From UBA12545 sp051024685 (GTDB lineage: Bacteria > Bacillota > DSM-521 > Neomoorellales > Neomoorellaceae), in contig JAZHPA010000010.1 in NCBI GenBank assembly GCA_051024685.1, forward strand, positions 1-64,000: DNA of 64,000 nt, given 5' to 3'. This document shows, one piece after another, positions 51,473-60,157 of the stretch. The position numbers and the translations under genes were made by a program. Position 1 is the first letter of the stretch, and every line of letters begins with the position of its first letter. Below the pieces are notes generated by a model. The model saw only the letters and a program-made list of their open reading frames with translations. It made no database searches and had not been told where the DNA came from.

Positions 51473-52417
51473 TTAGGCCGAAGTGGCCACAGCCGGTACG
51501 GTAATACCTACTTCGGCGCAGCGGGCATCCACAAAGGCCTGGAGCTTCTCGATATGCTCGGGCTGCAGGTGGGCAAAACGTTTTTGCATCCTCAGATATT
51601 CGCTGACCGGCTTGCGGGTCTCCAGCTTAACCGACAATGTATATTCGCCGTTCTCGTACTCATAAAGCTGGAACATCCCCGTCTGCACAGCCAGTTTGGC
51701 CATCTCAATAGTCTTGTTGGGAGGGAACTGCCAGCCCTTGGGACAAGGAGCCTGTATATGGATGTAAGCAGGCCCTTCCACATTGAGACCTTTCCTCACT
51801 TTATTCATCAGGTCTACCGGCCAGCCGATGGAAGCTGTAGCTACATATTTTAATTCGGGATGGCCGTGGGCGATAATCTTGGGGTTATCCTTGGGGAAGA
51901 GCTTCTTGCCCTCAGGAACCACAGGACCAGCCGGTGTAAAGGTTGTCCAGGCTCCATAAGGCGTAGTGGGCGAAGTCTGGATACCGGTGTTGGCATAAGA
52001 TTCGTTATCGTAACAGATAAAGAGCACATCATGGCCGCGGTAGAGCATGCCGGACAAAGCCTGCAGGCCTATATCCACGGCACCCCCGTCACCGGCCATC
52101 ACGATGACATGGGGTATCTCGCCCTGGTACTTTTTCTTGCGGGCCATGACCTTGAAGGCCGCTTCAATGCCCGAAGCCACCGCGCCGCCGTTGGTGATCT
52201 GGGCATGGATCCAGGGTACCCGCCAGGGGCCGCAGCCGTAGCTGGTATTGGCCACATACATGCAGCCTGTAGGACCGATAAAGATGGTATTGGGGCCTGC
52301 CGCTTTGGCCACCAAGCGGTAGGCTAAAGCCGGGCCGCAGCCTGCACACGTGCGGTGACCAGGCACATAATATTCTTCATCAGGAGCCTTCTTTATGGAT
52401 GGAATCCTCTCTAACAT
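51473..52417 (-). CDS. Oxalate oxidoreductase beta subunit
   Basis: A 314-aa thiamin-diphosphate-binding subunit of the 2-oxoacid:ferredoxin oxidoreductase superfamily. It has the 4Fe-4S Cys pattern C-A-G-C-G near residue 25 with later conserved Cys, and the TPP motif G-D-G-G-A-V-D-I-G near 120 with N-E-S-Y-A-N-T-G. The ATG at 52417 has GGAAGGAGGG upstream and gives exactly the length I recall for the Moorella protein; the frame extends to 52498 but overlaps the alpha gene. Oxalate is oxidised to two CO2, giving two low-potential electrons. Confidence 0.85.
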   Translation of the reverse strand: MLERIPSIKKAPDEEYYVPGHRTCAGCGPALAYRLVAKAAGPNTIFIGPTGCMYVANTSYGCGPWRVPWIHAQITNGGAVASGIEAAFKVMARKKKYQGEIPHVIVMAGDGGAVDIGLQALSGMLYRGHDVLFICYDNESYANTGIQTSPTTPYGAWTTFTPAGPVVPEGKKLFPKDNPKIIAHGHPELKYVATASIGWPVDLMNKVRKGLNVEGPAYIHIQAPCPKGWQFPPNKTIEMAKLAVQTGMFQLYEYENGEYTLSVKLETRKPVSEYLRMQKRFAHLQPEHIEKLQAFVDARCAEVGITVPAVATSA

Positions 52418-52442
52418 TACATTCCCTCCTTCCACCGGGCTT

Positions 52443-53630
52443 TTATAGTTCAAAGGGCAGCCAGTAAGCCGTCTTCTCGACTTTGCCGGTCTTGGCAATC
52501 TCCTTTAGCTTCTGGAACATGCGGTAGAATTCGTCATGGGTCACGACTTCGCCGCCCAGTCCGGCCACAAACCCCACGGTCTTAACTTTATCGCCGAAGT
52601 CGTAGAGGGCCGCTCTGAGTTCGCTCAACAGCACGCCGCCATTGCAGGAGATGCCGAAATTCACCGAGTTATCCAGTACACCGATGGCCTTAAACCTGGA
52701 CATCCGCTGGCGGATCTCCTCAGTGGGGAAGGGGCGGAAAGTCCGCAGCCGCACCACACCTACTTTTTCACCCAGGTTGCGCAGACGGGCCGCCACCGAC
52801 TTGGCCGTGACCATGTGGGCGCCCTGACCGAAGATGACCACTTCGGCATCATCGGTGAGATATTCTTCCAGGAAGGGATCGTACTTGCGGCCGAAGATGC
52901 GGGCAAACTCTTCGTGGGCTTCCTTTAGTACCTGATAGGCGGCCTGTACGGCCTGGTAGCGCTGGTACTGCAGGGGTGGCCCCATGGCCGGCTCAATCTG
53001 GGCTCCGATGATCATGGGATTTGTGGGGTCCAGGACATGGTGGTTTTTGTAGGGGGGCAGAAATTCCTTAACCTGGGCCGGGTCAGGAATATCCACTTCT
53101 CCCAGGATGTGGGTCACATAATAGCCGTCCTGGCACACATACTGGGGCAGCAAGACTCGCGGGTCCTCACCTACGCGGTAATAAATAAGGTGCATATCCA
53201 GCACTTCCTGCTGGGTAGAAGCCCAGCCCTGTATCCAGCCCTGGTCGCGACAGCATTCAGCATCGGTATGCTCCGAACCGAAATCGCCGGGCGGGTCCAG
53301 GGTACGGTCGCCAATGGCCATCTGTACCGGCAGGCGCTCACCGGAAATAGGAGAATACACTTCAAAAGCATAGGTCACGCCTACACCGGAGCTTCCGGTA
53401 AAGGTCCGCGCTCCGGCGGCCGAAGCACCGTATACTACGCTCAGCTGGGCATGCTCGCCTTCACCGTGGATAAATTCGGCATCCAGCTCCCCATCGGCCA
53501 CCATACGGGCTAACTCGGACATGATACCCGTATAGGGACGAATGGGATACGAACAAATTACATCCACATCGGCCAGTTTCACGGCATTGGCTGCCGCCAC
53601 ACATCCCGAAATTCGTCGAACTTTGCCCAT
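52443..53630 (-). CDS. Oxalate oxidoreductase alpha subunit
   Basis: A 395-aa subunit forming the substrate pocket with beta. With the ATG at 53630 (GGAGGTGA at 5 nt) as residue 1, the pocket contains Arg31 (Y-P-I-R-P-Y-T, where pyruvate enzymes have Y-P-I-T-P), Arg109, Asp112 and Phe117 (G-D-R-T-L-D-P-P-G-D-F). As I recall, these are the oxalate-binding residues in the Moorella thermoacetica structure. That argues against pyruvate:ferredoxin oxidoreductase. An in-frame ATG three codons upstream is less well placed. Confidence 0.87.
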   Translation of the reverse strand: MGKVRRISGCVAAANAVKLADVDVICSYPIRPYTGIMSELARMVADGELDAEFIHGEGEHAQLSVVYGASAAGARTFTGSSGVGVTYAFEVYSPISGERLPVQMAIGDRTLDPPGDFGSEHTDAECCRDQGWIQGWASTQQEVLDMHLIYYRVGEDPRVLLPQYVCQDGYYVTHILGEVDIPDPAQVKEFLPPYKNHHVLDPTNPMIIGAQIEPAMGPPLQYQRYQAVQAAYQVLKEAHEEFARIFGRKYDPFLEEYLTDDAEVVIFGQGAHMVTAKSVAARLRNLGEKVGVVRLRTFRPFPTEEIRQRMSRFKAIGVLDNSVNFGISCNGGVLLSELRAALYDFGDKVKTVGFVAGLGGEVVTHDEFYRMFQKLKEIAKTGKVEKTAYWLPFEL

Positions 53631-53651
53631 AATTGTCACCTCCCAGAATTA

Positions 53652-54602
53652 TTAATCTTTAAAGTTAAGCTCGGGAACATGGCTTATGGCCCCGCTGGGG
53701 CAAACCTCTGCGCAGATGCCACAGCCTTTGCAATACTTCAGGTTAAAAATGGGTCCTTCATCGCTGCGAGTAATACAGGAATCGGGGCAGTAAATCCAGC
53801 ACGTATCACATGCCGTGCAGGCCTCAGGATCCAGAACCGGCCGGCGCATCCGCCAGTTGCCGGTAACCATTCCCTCATTCTCGGACACCGGCGAAGGCAC
53901 CGTTCCGGCAAAGGGCAACTGCTTTAAGCGCTCGCTGGCGCTAACGGCCACTTCCTCCACAGCACCTTTGGCCTCCAGCCTGGTAACCCTGGCCAATTCA
54001 TAACCCCGGCGCATGGCCTCCGGGTTTTTAACGACTGCCGCTAAATTGTCCAGACTTACGATATGGGTAGCCTTAACGACGGCGCCGGCCAGCGGAGCCG
54101 AAATACCTGCACCTATACCTGTAGCATCGGTGGCACCCTCGGCGCCCGACAGGGTGGTCACGGCACTGGACAAACTGGAAGCATCCACGGTGACCAGAGT
54201 CTCTAAATTCCCGGTATCACCCAGGAAACTTAAGATCTCTTCCGGCGAACGCCTGGTATTCACCACCAGCACGCCGCCTTTGCGCAGCCCCCGGAGAACC
54301 GGCACACCTTTGACCAGAGTTTCTTCCACCAGGATTACAATGTCCGGCGTTTCATTTTCGTAGATATACTTGCTTTCAATGGGATCAGTGCTTATGCGGG
54401 CATAAGTTCTAACCGGTACGTATACGCGATCAGGGAGATCAACGTAGTTTTCCCAGGCTTGGACGTATTTGCCCTCCCTGGCAGCCGCCTCAGCCAGGGC
54501 TACCACTATATCGCGGGCATCCTTGTTCATGACTACGCCCCGGGCCCATACGGTAATCTGTTTCAGACCGGGTTCAGCAAAAAGATTGCTTGAAGCAGAC
54601 AA
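53652..54602 (-). CDS. Oxalate oxidoreductase fused gamma-delta subunit
   Basis: A 316-aa fusion. Residues 1-190 match the gamma domain of 2-oxoacid oxidoreductases (V-R-T-Y-A-R-I-S, V-L-V-V-N-T-R-R). A linker leads to a delta-type ferredoxin with two 4Fe-4S motifs (C-T-A-C-D-T-C-W-I-Y-C-P and C-K-G-C-G-I-C-A-E-V-C-P). The fusion, together with separate alpha and beta genes, is the arrangement described for Moorella oxalate oxidoreductase. It precedes the alpha gene by 12 nt. Confidence 0.87.
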   Translation of the reverse strand: MSASSNLFAEPGLKQITVWARGVVMNKDARDIVVALAEAAAREGKYVQAWENYVDLPDRVYVPVRTYARISTDPIESKYIYENETPDIVILVEETLVKGVPVLRGLRKGGVLVVNTRRSPEEILSFLGDTGNLETLVTVDASSLSSAVTTLSGAEGATDATGIGAGISAPLAGAVVKATHIVSLDNLAAVVKNPEAMRRGYELARVTRLEAKGAVEEVAVSASERLKQLPFAGTVPSPVSENEGMVTGNWRMRRPVLDPEACTACDTCWIYCPDSCITRSDEGPIFNLKYCKGCGICAEVCPSGAISHVPELNFKD

Positions 54603-54675
54603 GTTAGTGGCCTCCTTTCTTCACAGTTTAATAATTTTTTGTAAGGTAACAGCAATATACTGGGCCTTCCCCCCA

Positions 54676-56883
54676 TCACCTCCCTATTTTGGTTACCTCG
54701 CGGCTACTTCCTTGAGTATGCCACACAGGACGGAGGTTGCGATTCTCCGGCCTGACTTGTTCCGGGAATTTTTCTTCCAGCACCTCCCGCATGGCTTGTT
54801 CCAAATGCCTGAAGCTGATACACCATCTCACTTTATCTTCTGCTGCTATTTTACCGCTCTCCACTACTTCGCTTAAAGCTAAAAGCGCAGCCCGTTTGCA
54901 GACAGCTTCCAGCTCAGAGCCCACCAGGCCTTCGGTCATGTTGGCCAGGGCTTCCAAGTTTACATCCTCGCTTAAAGGCCGCCGCCGCAAATGAACCTGG
55001 AGAATAGCCAACCGCTCTTGGGGACCGGGTGGCGGAAAATCTAAGATAATATCAAAGCGCCCTGGTCGTAAAACGGCAGGATCTACTAGATCAATACGGT
55101 TAGTGGCTGCCAGCACTATTACTTCCCTGAGCTCTTCTAAACCATCCAGTTCCAATAAGAACTGGCTCACCAGGCGACTTCCTATATTACCGCCTTCGCC
55201 GCTCTTGCGGGTAGGAACCAGAGCATCGATCTCATCAAAGAACAGGATGCAGGGGGAAGCCTGGCGAGCTTTACGAAAGATCTCATGCAAAGTTTTTTCT
55301 GCTTCCCCCCACCAGTGGGAAAAGAGGAGGGAACTATTTACCGAAATGAAATTCACCTGGCTTTCGCGGGCCAGGGCCTTAACTACGAGAGTTTTGCCTG
55401 TACCCGGAGGGCCAGAAAGGAGAATACCTTTCGGAGCCTGCAGATTAAAATGCTGAAAGAGATCGGGATAGCGCAGGGGCCATTCCACCAGGGATCGCAG
55501 GCGAGCTTTTATAGAATCGAGGCCTCCTACATCTTCCCATGTAGCTGCCGGAATTTCCATGGCAAATTCCCTGGTAGCCGAGGGCTCAACTTCTGTCAGG
55601 GCATCCAGAAAATCGCGCATGGTTACCTGCAGTTGCAGGTTAACTAGGGCCTCGCCCCCCAGGGGGATTTCTTTCAGTCCACGCCGTAGAGCGTACATTC
55701 CGGCTTCCCGGCAAAGGGCCGCCAGATCCGCTCCCACAAAGCCATGGGTCATGGCTGCCAGGCGAGAGAGGGAGACATCGGGGGCCAGGGACATGCCCCG
55801 AGTATGTATCCTTAAAATTTCTTCCCGCCCCCGCTGGTCAGGAACATTAATGGCAATCTCCCGGTCAAAGCGACCCGGCCTCCGCAGGGCGGGATCCACC
55901 ATATCGGGAATATTGGTGGCTCCGATCACAATAACGTGTCCCCGCGACTCCAGGCCGTCCATGAGGGCGAGTAACTGGGCCACTACCCGTTTCTCCACGT
56001 CTCCGTGGACTTCGGCCCGGCGCGGCGCAATGGCATCTATTTCATCCAGGAAGATGATGCTGGGGGCTTTTTTGCGCGCCTCGTCAAAAACCAGGCGCAG
56101 CCTGGCCTCGCTCTCGCCGTAGTATTTGTGCATAATTTCCGGGCCATTGACGTGGATAAAGTGAGCCTCCGTCTCGCTCGCTACCGCCCGGGCAATCAAA
56201 GTTTTTCCGGTACCCGGGGGACCGTACAGGAGTATCCCTTTGGGCGCCTCCACTCCTAGACTTCTAAAAAGCTGCGGATACTTCAGGGGGAGCTCGATTA
56301 TTTCCCGCACCCGCTGGACTTCTTTAGCCAGGCCGCCGATATCCTCGTAGGTCACCCGCTGTCCTTTGCTTTCGCCAGCTTCTCCCCCTTTAAAGCGCAG
56401 GGCTGTATCCTTGTTGATGACCACAGCGCCCCGGGGCGTAACCCCTTCTACCGTAAAGGCTTCTTCCCTGCCGCTGAATAGAGTAATGCTAACTTGATCC
56501 CCGGGTACCACCGCCAGACCCAAAAGGCGCATCTTTATATGGGTTATCTCATGTTCCCCTTCTAAAGTCCAGCCTGGAAGTACAGGAGCCAAAACTACTA
56601 CCTTCGCCCTTTGCCATTCCACCGGTTCCAGGGTTATCTCTTCCCCTATACTTACCTGGGCATTGTGGCGGAGGGTTCCGTCCATCTGGATGGCTCCCGG
56701 GGAACACCGGTCGGGGAAGGCGGGCATCACCCGGGCTACAGTGGTCCGCTTGCCGGTAATGGCTACCACATCTCCTATATGGACCCCTATTTTTTCCATT
56801 ACCTCGGCTAATACACGGACAATCCCCTTGCGGGCGTCTTCCACCATGCCCTCTATTACTTTAAGCTGCACTTTCCCTTGCAT
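54676..56883 (-). CDS. CDC48/VCP-like double AAA+ ATPase
   Basis: A 735-aa protein. A double-psi-barrel-like N domain (to about 185) is followed by two AAA modules: Walker A G-P-P-G-T-G-K-T-L-I with I-I-F-L-D-E-I-D, and G-P-P-G-T-G-K-T-L-V with I-L-F-F-D-E-I-D. Both have arginine-finger regions (R-R-P-G-R-F-D). The architecture is that of archaeal VAT/CDC48 unfoldases and is less common in bacteria. The ATG at 56883 has AGGGGGA at 5 nt. The longer frame to 56964 would run through a regulator operator. It is the first gene before the oxalate oxidoreductase genes, perhaps for assembly or turnover of that complex. Confidence 0.88.
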   Translation of the reverse strand: MQGKVQLKVIEGMVEDARKGIVRVLAEVMEKIGVHIGDVVAITGKRTTVARVMPAFPDRCSPGAIQMDGTLRHNAQVSIGEEITLEPVEWQRAKVVVLAPVLPGWTLEGEHEITHIKMRLLGLAVVPGDQVSITLFSGREEAFTVEGVTPRGAVVINKDTALRFKGGEAGESKGQRVTYEDIGGLAKEVQRVREIIELPLKYPQLFRSLGVEAPKGILLYGPPGTGKTLIARAVASETEAHFIHVNGPEIMHKYYGESEARLRLVFDEARKKAPSIIFLDEIDAIAPRRAEVHGDVEKRVVAQLLALMDGLESRGHVIVIGATNIPDMVDPALRRPGRFDREIAINVPDQRGREEILRIHTRGMSLAPDVSLSRLAAMTHGFVGADLAALCREAGMYALRRGLKEIPLGGEALVNLQLQVTMRDFLDALTEVEPSATREFAMEIPAATWEDVGGLDSIKARLRSLVEWPLRYPDLFQHFNLQAPKGILLSGPPGTGKTLVVKALARESQVNFISVNSSLLFSHWWGEAEKTLHEIFRKARQASPCILFFDEIDALVPTRKSGEGGNIGSRLVSQFLLELDGLEELREVIVLAATNRIDLVDPAVLRPGRFDIILDFPPPGPQERLAILQVHLRRRPLSEDVNLEALANMTEGLVGSELEAVCKRAALLALSEVVESGKIAAEDKVRWCISFRHLEQAMREVLEEKFPEQVRPENRNLRPVWHTQGSSREVTKIGR

Positions 56884-56946
56884 AGGTGTCCCCCTGAAGT
56901 ACCGTAGCCCCCAACCGACGACCAGGGTCGTTGAGGTCGTATCAAT

Positions 56947-56961
56947 GGTATACGGTATACC
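56947..56961. promoter_or_regulatory. GntR-type operator near the AAA ATPase start
   Basis: GGTATACGGTATACC: two overlapping GGTATACC-like sites about 65 bp upstream of the AAA ATPase ATG. It is similar to the second site at 57193. Confidence 0.6.
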
Positions 56962-57192
56962 CAAACACGTTCTATCAAGTCCCCTTTCTGGGGAGGCAGT
57001 CCTCGGGACTCGATCTCAGACTTAGAGAGAAATATCAACTAACCGCTCCTGCTCGAAGGAGACAAGCCAACAGGGAGATGGGGTTGTTTCCGTAATAACC
57101 TGCCCTATCCGGTAGAGCACTGCTACCCAGTAATATAGGGCCATTTCGTACTAACCGGCCATGCCCAAGGACCGCACAGCTTCCGCTATTGT

Positions 57193-57204
57193 TTGGTATA
57201 CCAA
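57193..57204. promoter_or_regulatory. GntR-type operator in the oxalate operon promoter
   Basis: A perfect 12-bp palindrome TTGGTATACCAA, with TATATAAAT 10 bp upstream on the minus strand as a likely -10 region, so a bound repressor would cover the transcription start. The rest of 56962-57273 holds no gene. Confidence 0.6.
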
Positions 57205-57273
57205 CCTTGCATTTATATATTCGCTGCCCATGGAGAGAATCCTGCTCCCCATTAAAAATTTTTTGGGGAAAAT

Positions 57274-57966
57274 TTACATAGTTTCCTTTTCCTCCTCCAA
57301 GGCCAGTTGGGCAAAATAAGCCTCCCGGGAATTGTCGATATGTTGCCGGGCCAGCTTTTCTGCTCGGTCGGCATCCCGCGCCTTAAGGGCCTCCAGGATC
57401 TCCCGGTGCTCCCTGGTGGCTGTGTTGATCCGACCGGGAACAGCATAGCCCACTTTAGTAAACCCGACAATATACTCCGCCAGGTTCGTAATCATCTGTT
57501 CCAGGCGGGGGCTCTCTGCTGCCTGGTAAATCAGGCCGTTATACTCCACGTGCAACTTCTGGAGTACCTCCATATCCCTGCGGGCCCACGCTTCCTCCAT
57601 GGCCTTTACTAACTCTTCCAGGCGTTCCAACTGCTTGGGCGTGATGTTCTCCGCCGCCAGCCGCGCGGCCAAGCCCTCCAGAACCGCCCGGATGTTGTAA
57701 ATTTCCCACGCCTCCCGTTTAGAAATGCGGGCCACTACTACCCCCCGCCTTGGGACGTGTTCCACCAGCCCTTCCAGTTCCAGCTTGCGGATGGCCTCCC
57801 GCACCGGAGTCCGGCTGACGCCCAACTGCCGTGCCAGGTGGCGCTCCACCATTCGTTCGCCCGGCTTCAATTTACCGGTTAGAATCGCCTCCCGCAATAT
57901 ATGGTATACCTCTCTACGAACAGGCTGGTAGGAACTCAGGTCCAGCGGTTTCAAGACGCTTTCCAC
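57274..57966 (-). CDS. GntR/FadR-family regulator of the oxalate operon
   Basis: A 230-aa regulator. Winged-helix N domain (Y-H-I-L-R-E-A-I-L-T-G-K-L-K-P-G-E-R-M-V-E, G-V-S-R-T-P-V-R-E-A-I-R-K-L) and a helical FCD effector domain with conserved metal-binding His residues. FCD regulators often sense small carboxylic acids such as lactate, glycolate or oxalate-derived acids. GTG start with AAGGAGGG. The two GGTATACC operators lie between it and the AAA gene. A third GGTATACC at 57903 lies in its own coding region. Confidence 0.9.
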   Translation of the reverse strand: MESVLKPLDLSSYQPVRREVYHILREAILTGKLKPGERMVERHLARQLGVSRTPVREAIRKLELEGLVEHVPRRGVVVARISKREAWEIYNIRAVLEGLAARLAAENITPKQLERLEELVKAMEEAWARRDMEVLQKLHVEYNGLIYQAAESPRLEQMITNLAEYIVGFTKVGYAVPGRINTATREHREILEALKARDADRAEKLARQHIDNSREAYFAQLALEEEKETM

Positions 57967-58106
57967 TTTATCCCTCCTTACTCCGGCGGTATTCCGAATA
58001 CCACAATAAATTTAGAAGAGCGGCCTCCTTGGAAGCAAGTATAATCTGGCCGTGAAAAGGCATAATCCGTTTAATCTCCCGGCTTCCAGTCCCCAAAGGC
58101 GGCCGC

Positions 58107-59156
58107 TCAGCGGACGTGGATGAAGCCCCGACCCGGGATTGCTTCGCCGACAATGCGGGCCACTTTTACTCCCCGCTGGTGGAGCTCGGAAAGCAAAAGG
58201 GAGGCTTTCTCTGGGGCCACGGCAATCAGCAGGCCCCCCGACGTTTGGGGATCGTAAAGGACGTCCTGCAAGGCCTCCTTAATCTGGCTCTCAAAATGCA
58301 CCTTCCCTTGCATATGACGCCGGTTGTTGTAAGCCCCGCCGGGTACCAACCCCATAGCGGCAAAATCCGTGGCTCCGGGCAGCAGGGGTATTTCTCGGCT
58401 TTCTAGAACAATGTCCACTCCACTACCCTGTGCCAGCTCCAAGCAATGACCCAACAGGCCGAAGCCCGTAATGTCTGTACAAGCGTGGACGCCTACCTCG
58501 GTCATAGCCACGGCAGCATCCCGGTTAAGCATGGCCATCCAGCGCCCCATCTCCTCCTCCATCTCTGGCTCTGCCATATCCGCCTTGAGGGCAGTGGCCA
58601 GGATACCGGTACCCAGAGGCTTGGTGAGAATAAGCTTGTCACCCGGCCGGGCGCCCGAGTTGGTAACAATCTTATCCGGATGGGCTATTCCTGTAACGGC
58701 TAAACCGTATTTTGGTTCTTCATCTTCTATACTGTGCCCTCCTACCAACACAGCTTCTGCTTCCATAATTTTTTCGGCCCCGCCCCGCAGGATCTCCCCC
58801 AGAACACCCAGGTCAACTTTCCGGGTAGGGAAACAAACCACGTTCATGGCTGTCAGGGGCCTGCCGCCCATGGCGTAAATATCGCTCAGAGCGTTGGCTG
58901 CGGCAATCTGGCCGAACAGATAAGGATCGTCGACAATGGGCGTAAAGAAATCCAGAGTTTGAATCAGGGCTACGTCCTCGCTGAGGCGGTAGACTCCTGC
59001 GTCATCAATAGTTTCTATCCCCACCAGCAGGTTAGGGCTTTGCAAGGCTTGCACCGGCAGTACTTGCAACAGTTGGCCAAGGGTCCCCGGACCCACTTTA
59101 GCCGCTCACCCGGCACTGCAGGACATCTGCGTTAAGCGAATTCTCTCTTGGCCCAC
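58107..59156 (-). CDS. selD: Selenide, water dikinase (selenophosphate synthetase), selenocysteine-containing
   Basis: A 349-aa enzyme that makes selenophosphate from selenide and ATP, the selenium donor for Sec-tRNA. The usual frame starts after an in-frame TGA at 59106-59108. Reading it as Sec extends the protein to a GTG at 59156 (GGGAGGGAG site) with L-T-Q-M-S-C-S-A-G-U-A-A-K, where SelD normally has Cys or Sec followed by Lys. ATP- and Mg-binding motifs follow: D-D-A-G-V-Y, D-F-F-T-P-I-V-D-D, G-G-H-S-I-E-D and T-D-I-T-G-F-G-L-L-G-H. It supplies FdhA and, being a selenoprotein, itself. Confidence 0.93.
59081..59094 (-). promoter_or_regulatory. SECIS-like hairpin of selD
   Basis: Eleven nucleotides after the TGA a short GC stem GGGTC/GACCC with loop CGGG can form. 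The spacing is identical to that in fdhA. Bacterial SECIS elements lie in this position, so it supports Sec insertion; the stem is shorter than in fdhA. Confidence 0.6.
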
Positions 59157-59243
59157 CTGTATCTCCCTCCCTTACCTTCCAGGATGGTCATCAAACACCC
59201 CGGTAAACCCTACTTCCATTTTACCACAAGAAGGTTAAGTTAA

Positions 59244-60131
59244 TTATAACGGGTAGTTATGTGACCTTTTTTGGCTCAGAGCGCGTACCAAATCTCGCAA
59301 TAATTCCCGCTCCTGCGGAAGGCAAGTATCCAGGAAAGAAACGATCTCCTCCTTTTCATCGCTGTAATCCTCGGTAGCCGGGCGGCGGTATTGGTTAATA
59401 ACCCTGATAAACTGAACCAATCCTTGGATTTCTTCATCGCCCCAAGAATTCAAAAGGTTCACCAGTTCTTGAAGGGCGCTGCGGTGTAAGCCGGAAGGTA
59501 AGGGCACTTCGTCTTCCATCAAAAAGTAACAGCTGGAAACCCCCAAAGCTTCAGCCAGGCGGTGTAAAGTACTCAGGGAAGGCTGGATGCGGTCGGTTTC
59601 AATTTGGCCGATGAGGCTGTGGGAAATCCCCACCTGATCGGCCAGTTCTTTCTGGGTGAGTCCCATCTTCTCCCGCAACCGCCTTAATTTGCTACCCAGG
59701 CTTTCTCCCCGTTCGGCTTGCAAAAGCGAACTGGTACTAACCTCCAAGGCCGCAGCCAATTTTTCTAGGGTCTTTAAGGAAGCCGTGGACCGGCCCCTTT
59801 CTATTTCGCTAATGTGGGCCAGGGAGACTCCCGATCTGCGACTCAATTCGTTTAAGGTAAACCCTTTTTGTTCCCGCAGCCTCCGGAGTTTAGCACCCAG
59901 CCGGTTGTCCTCCTCGTTGGTTGGGCGGCCGTTTTCCTGCTGGAAATAACTAATATCCACCCCCAGGATATTGGCTACTTCAGCCAGGGTGGCCGCCGAA
60001 AGGCGCCGAGTGCCCTCCTCCACCTCTCTCATGCAGTCGGGTGCGATGTCCAGCATATCAGCAAGAGTTTCCAACGATATCCCACGTTCTTCCCTAAGCT
60101 GTCTGAGCTTGGGGCCTATGGATATGGACAT
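59244..60131 (-). CDS. Regulator with three tandem Xre-type HTH domains
   Basis: A 295-aa protein. Three successive HTH_3 domains lie near 7-62 (L-R-Q-L-R-E-E-R-G-I-S-L-E-T-L), 78-135 (L-R-R-L-R-E-Q-K-G-F-T-L-N-E-L) and 148-205 (L-R-R-L-R-E-K-M-G-L-T-Q-K-E-L), followed by a helical acidic C-terminal region of about 85 residues. Most Xre regulators have one HTH, so it may bind an extended or repeated site. It lies between selD and the dsr genes with no clear target. Confidence 0.85.
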   Translation of the reverse strand: MSISIGPKLRQLREERGISLETLADMLDIAPDCMREVEEGTRRLSAATLAEVANILGVDISYFQQENGRPTNEEDNRLGAKLRRLREQKGFTLNELSRRSGVSLAHISEIERGRSTASLKTLEKLAAALEVSTSSLLQAERGESLGSKLRRLREKMGLTQKELADQVGISHSLIGQIETDRIQPSLSTLHRLAEALGVSSCYFLMEDEVPLPSGLHRSALQELVNLLNSWGDEEIQGLVQFIRVINQYRRPATEDYSDEKEEIVSFLDTCLPQERELLRDLVRALSQKRSHNYPL

Positions 60132-60157
60132 GACTTGTCACCTACTTCCTTCCCTTG

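Noticed and set aside
52443..53639. Pyruvate:ferredoxin oxidoreductase alpha subunit
   Set aside because: The substrate loop has Y-P-I-R instead of Y-P-I-T, and the G-D-R-T-L-D-P-P-G-D-F segment matches oxalate oxidoreductase.
57901..57910. Third GGTATACC operator inside the GntR gene
   Set aside because: It lies in coding sequence, lacks the flanking TT/AA symmetry, and can be explained by codon use.
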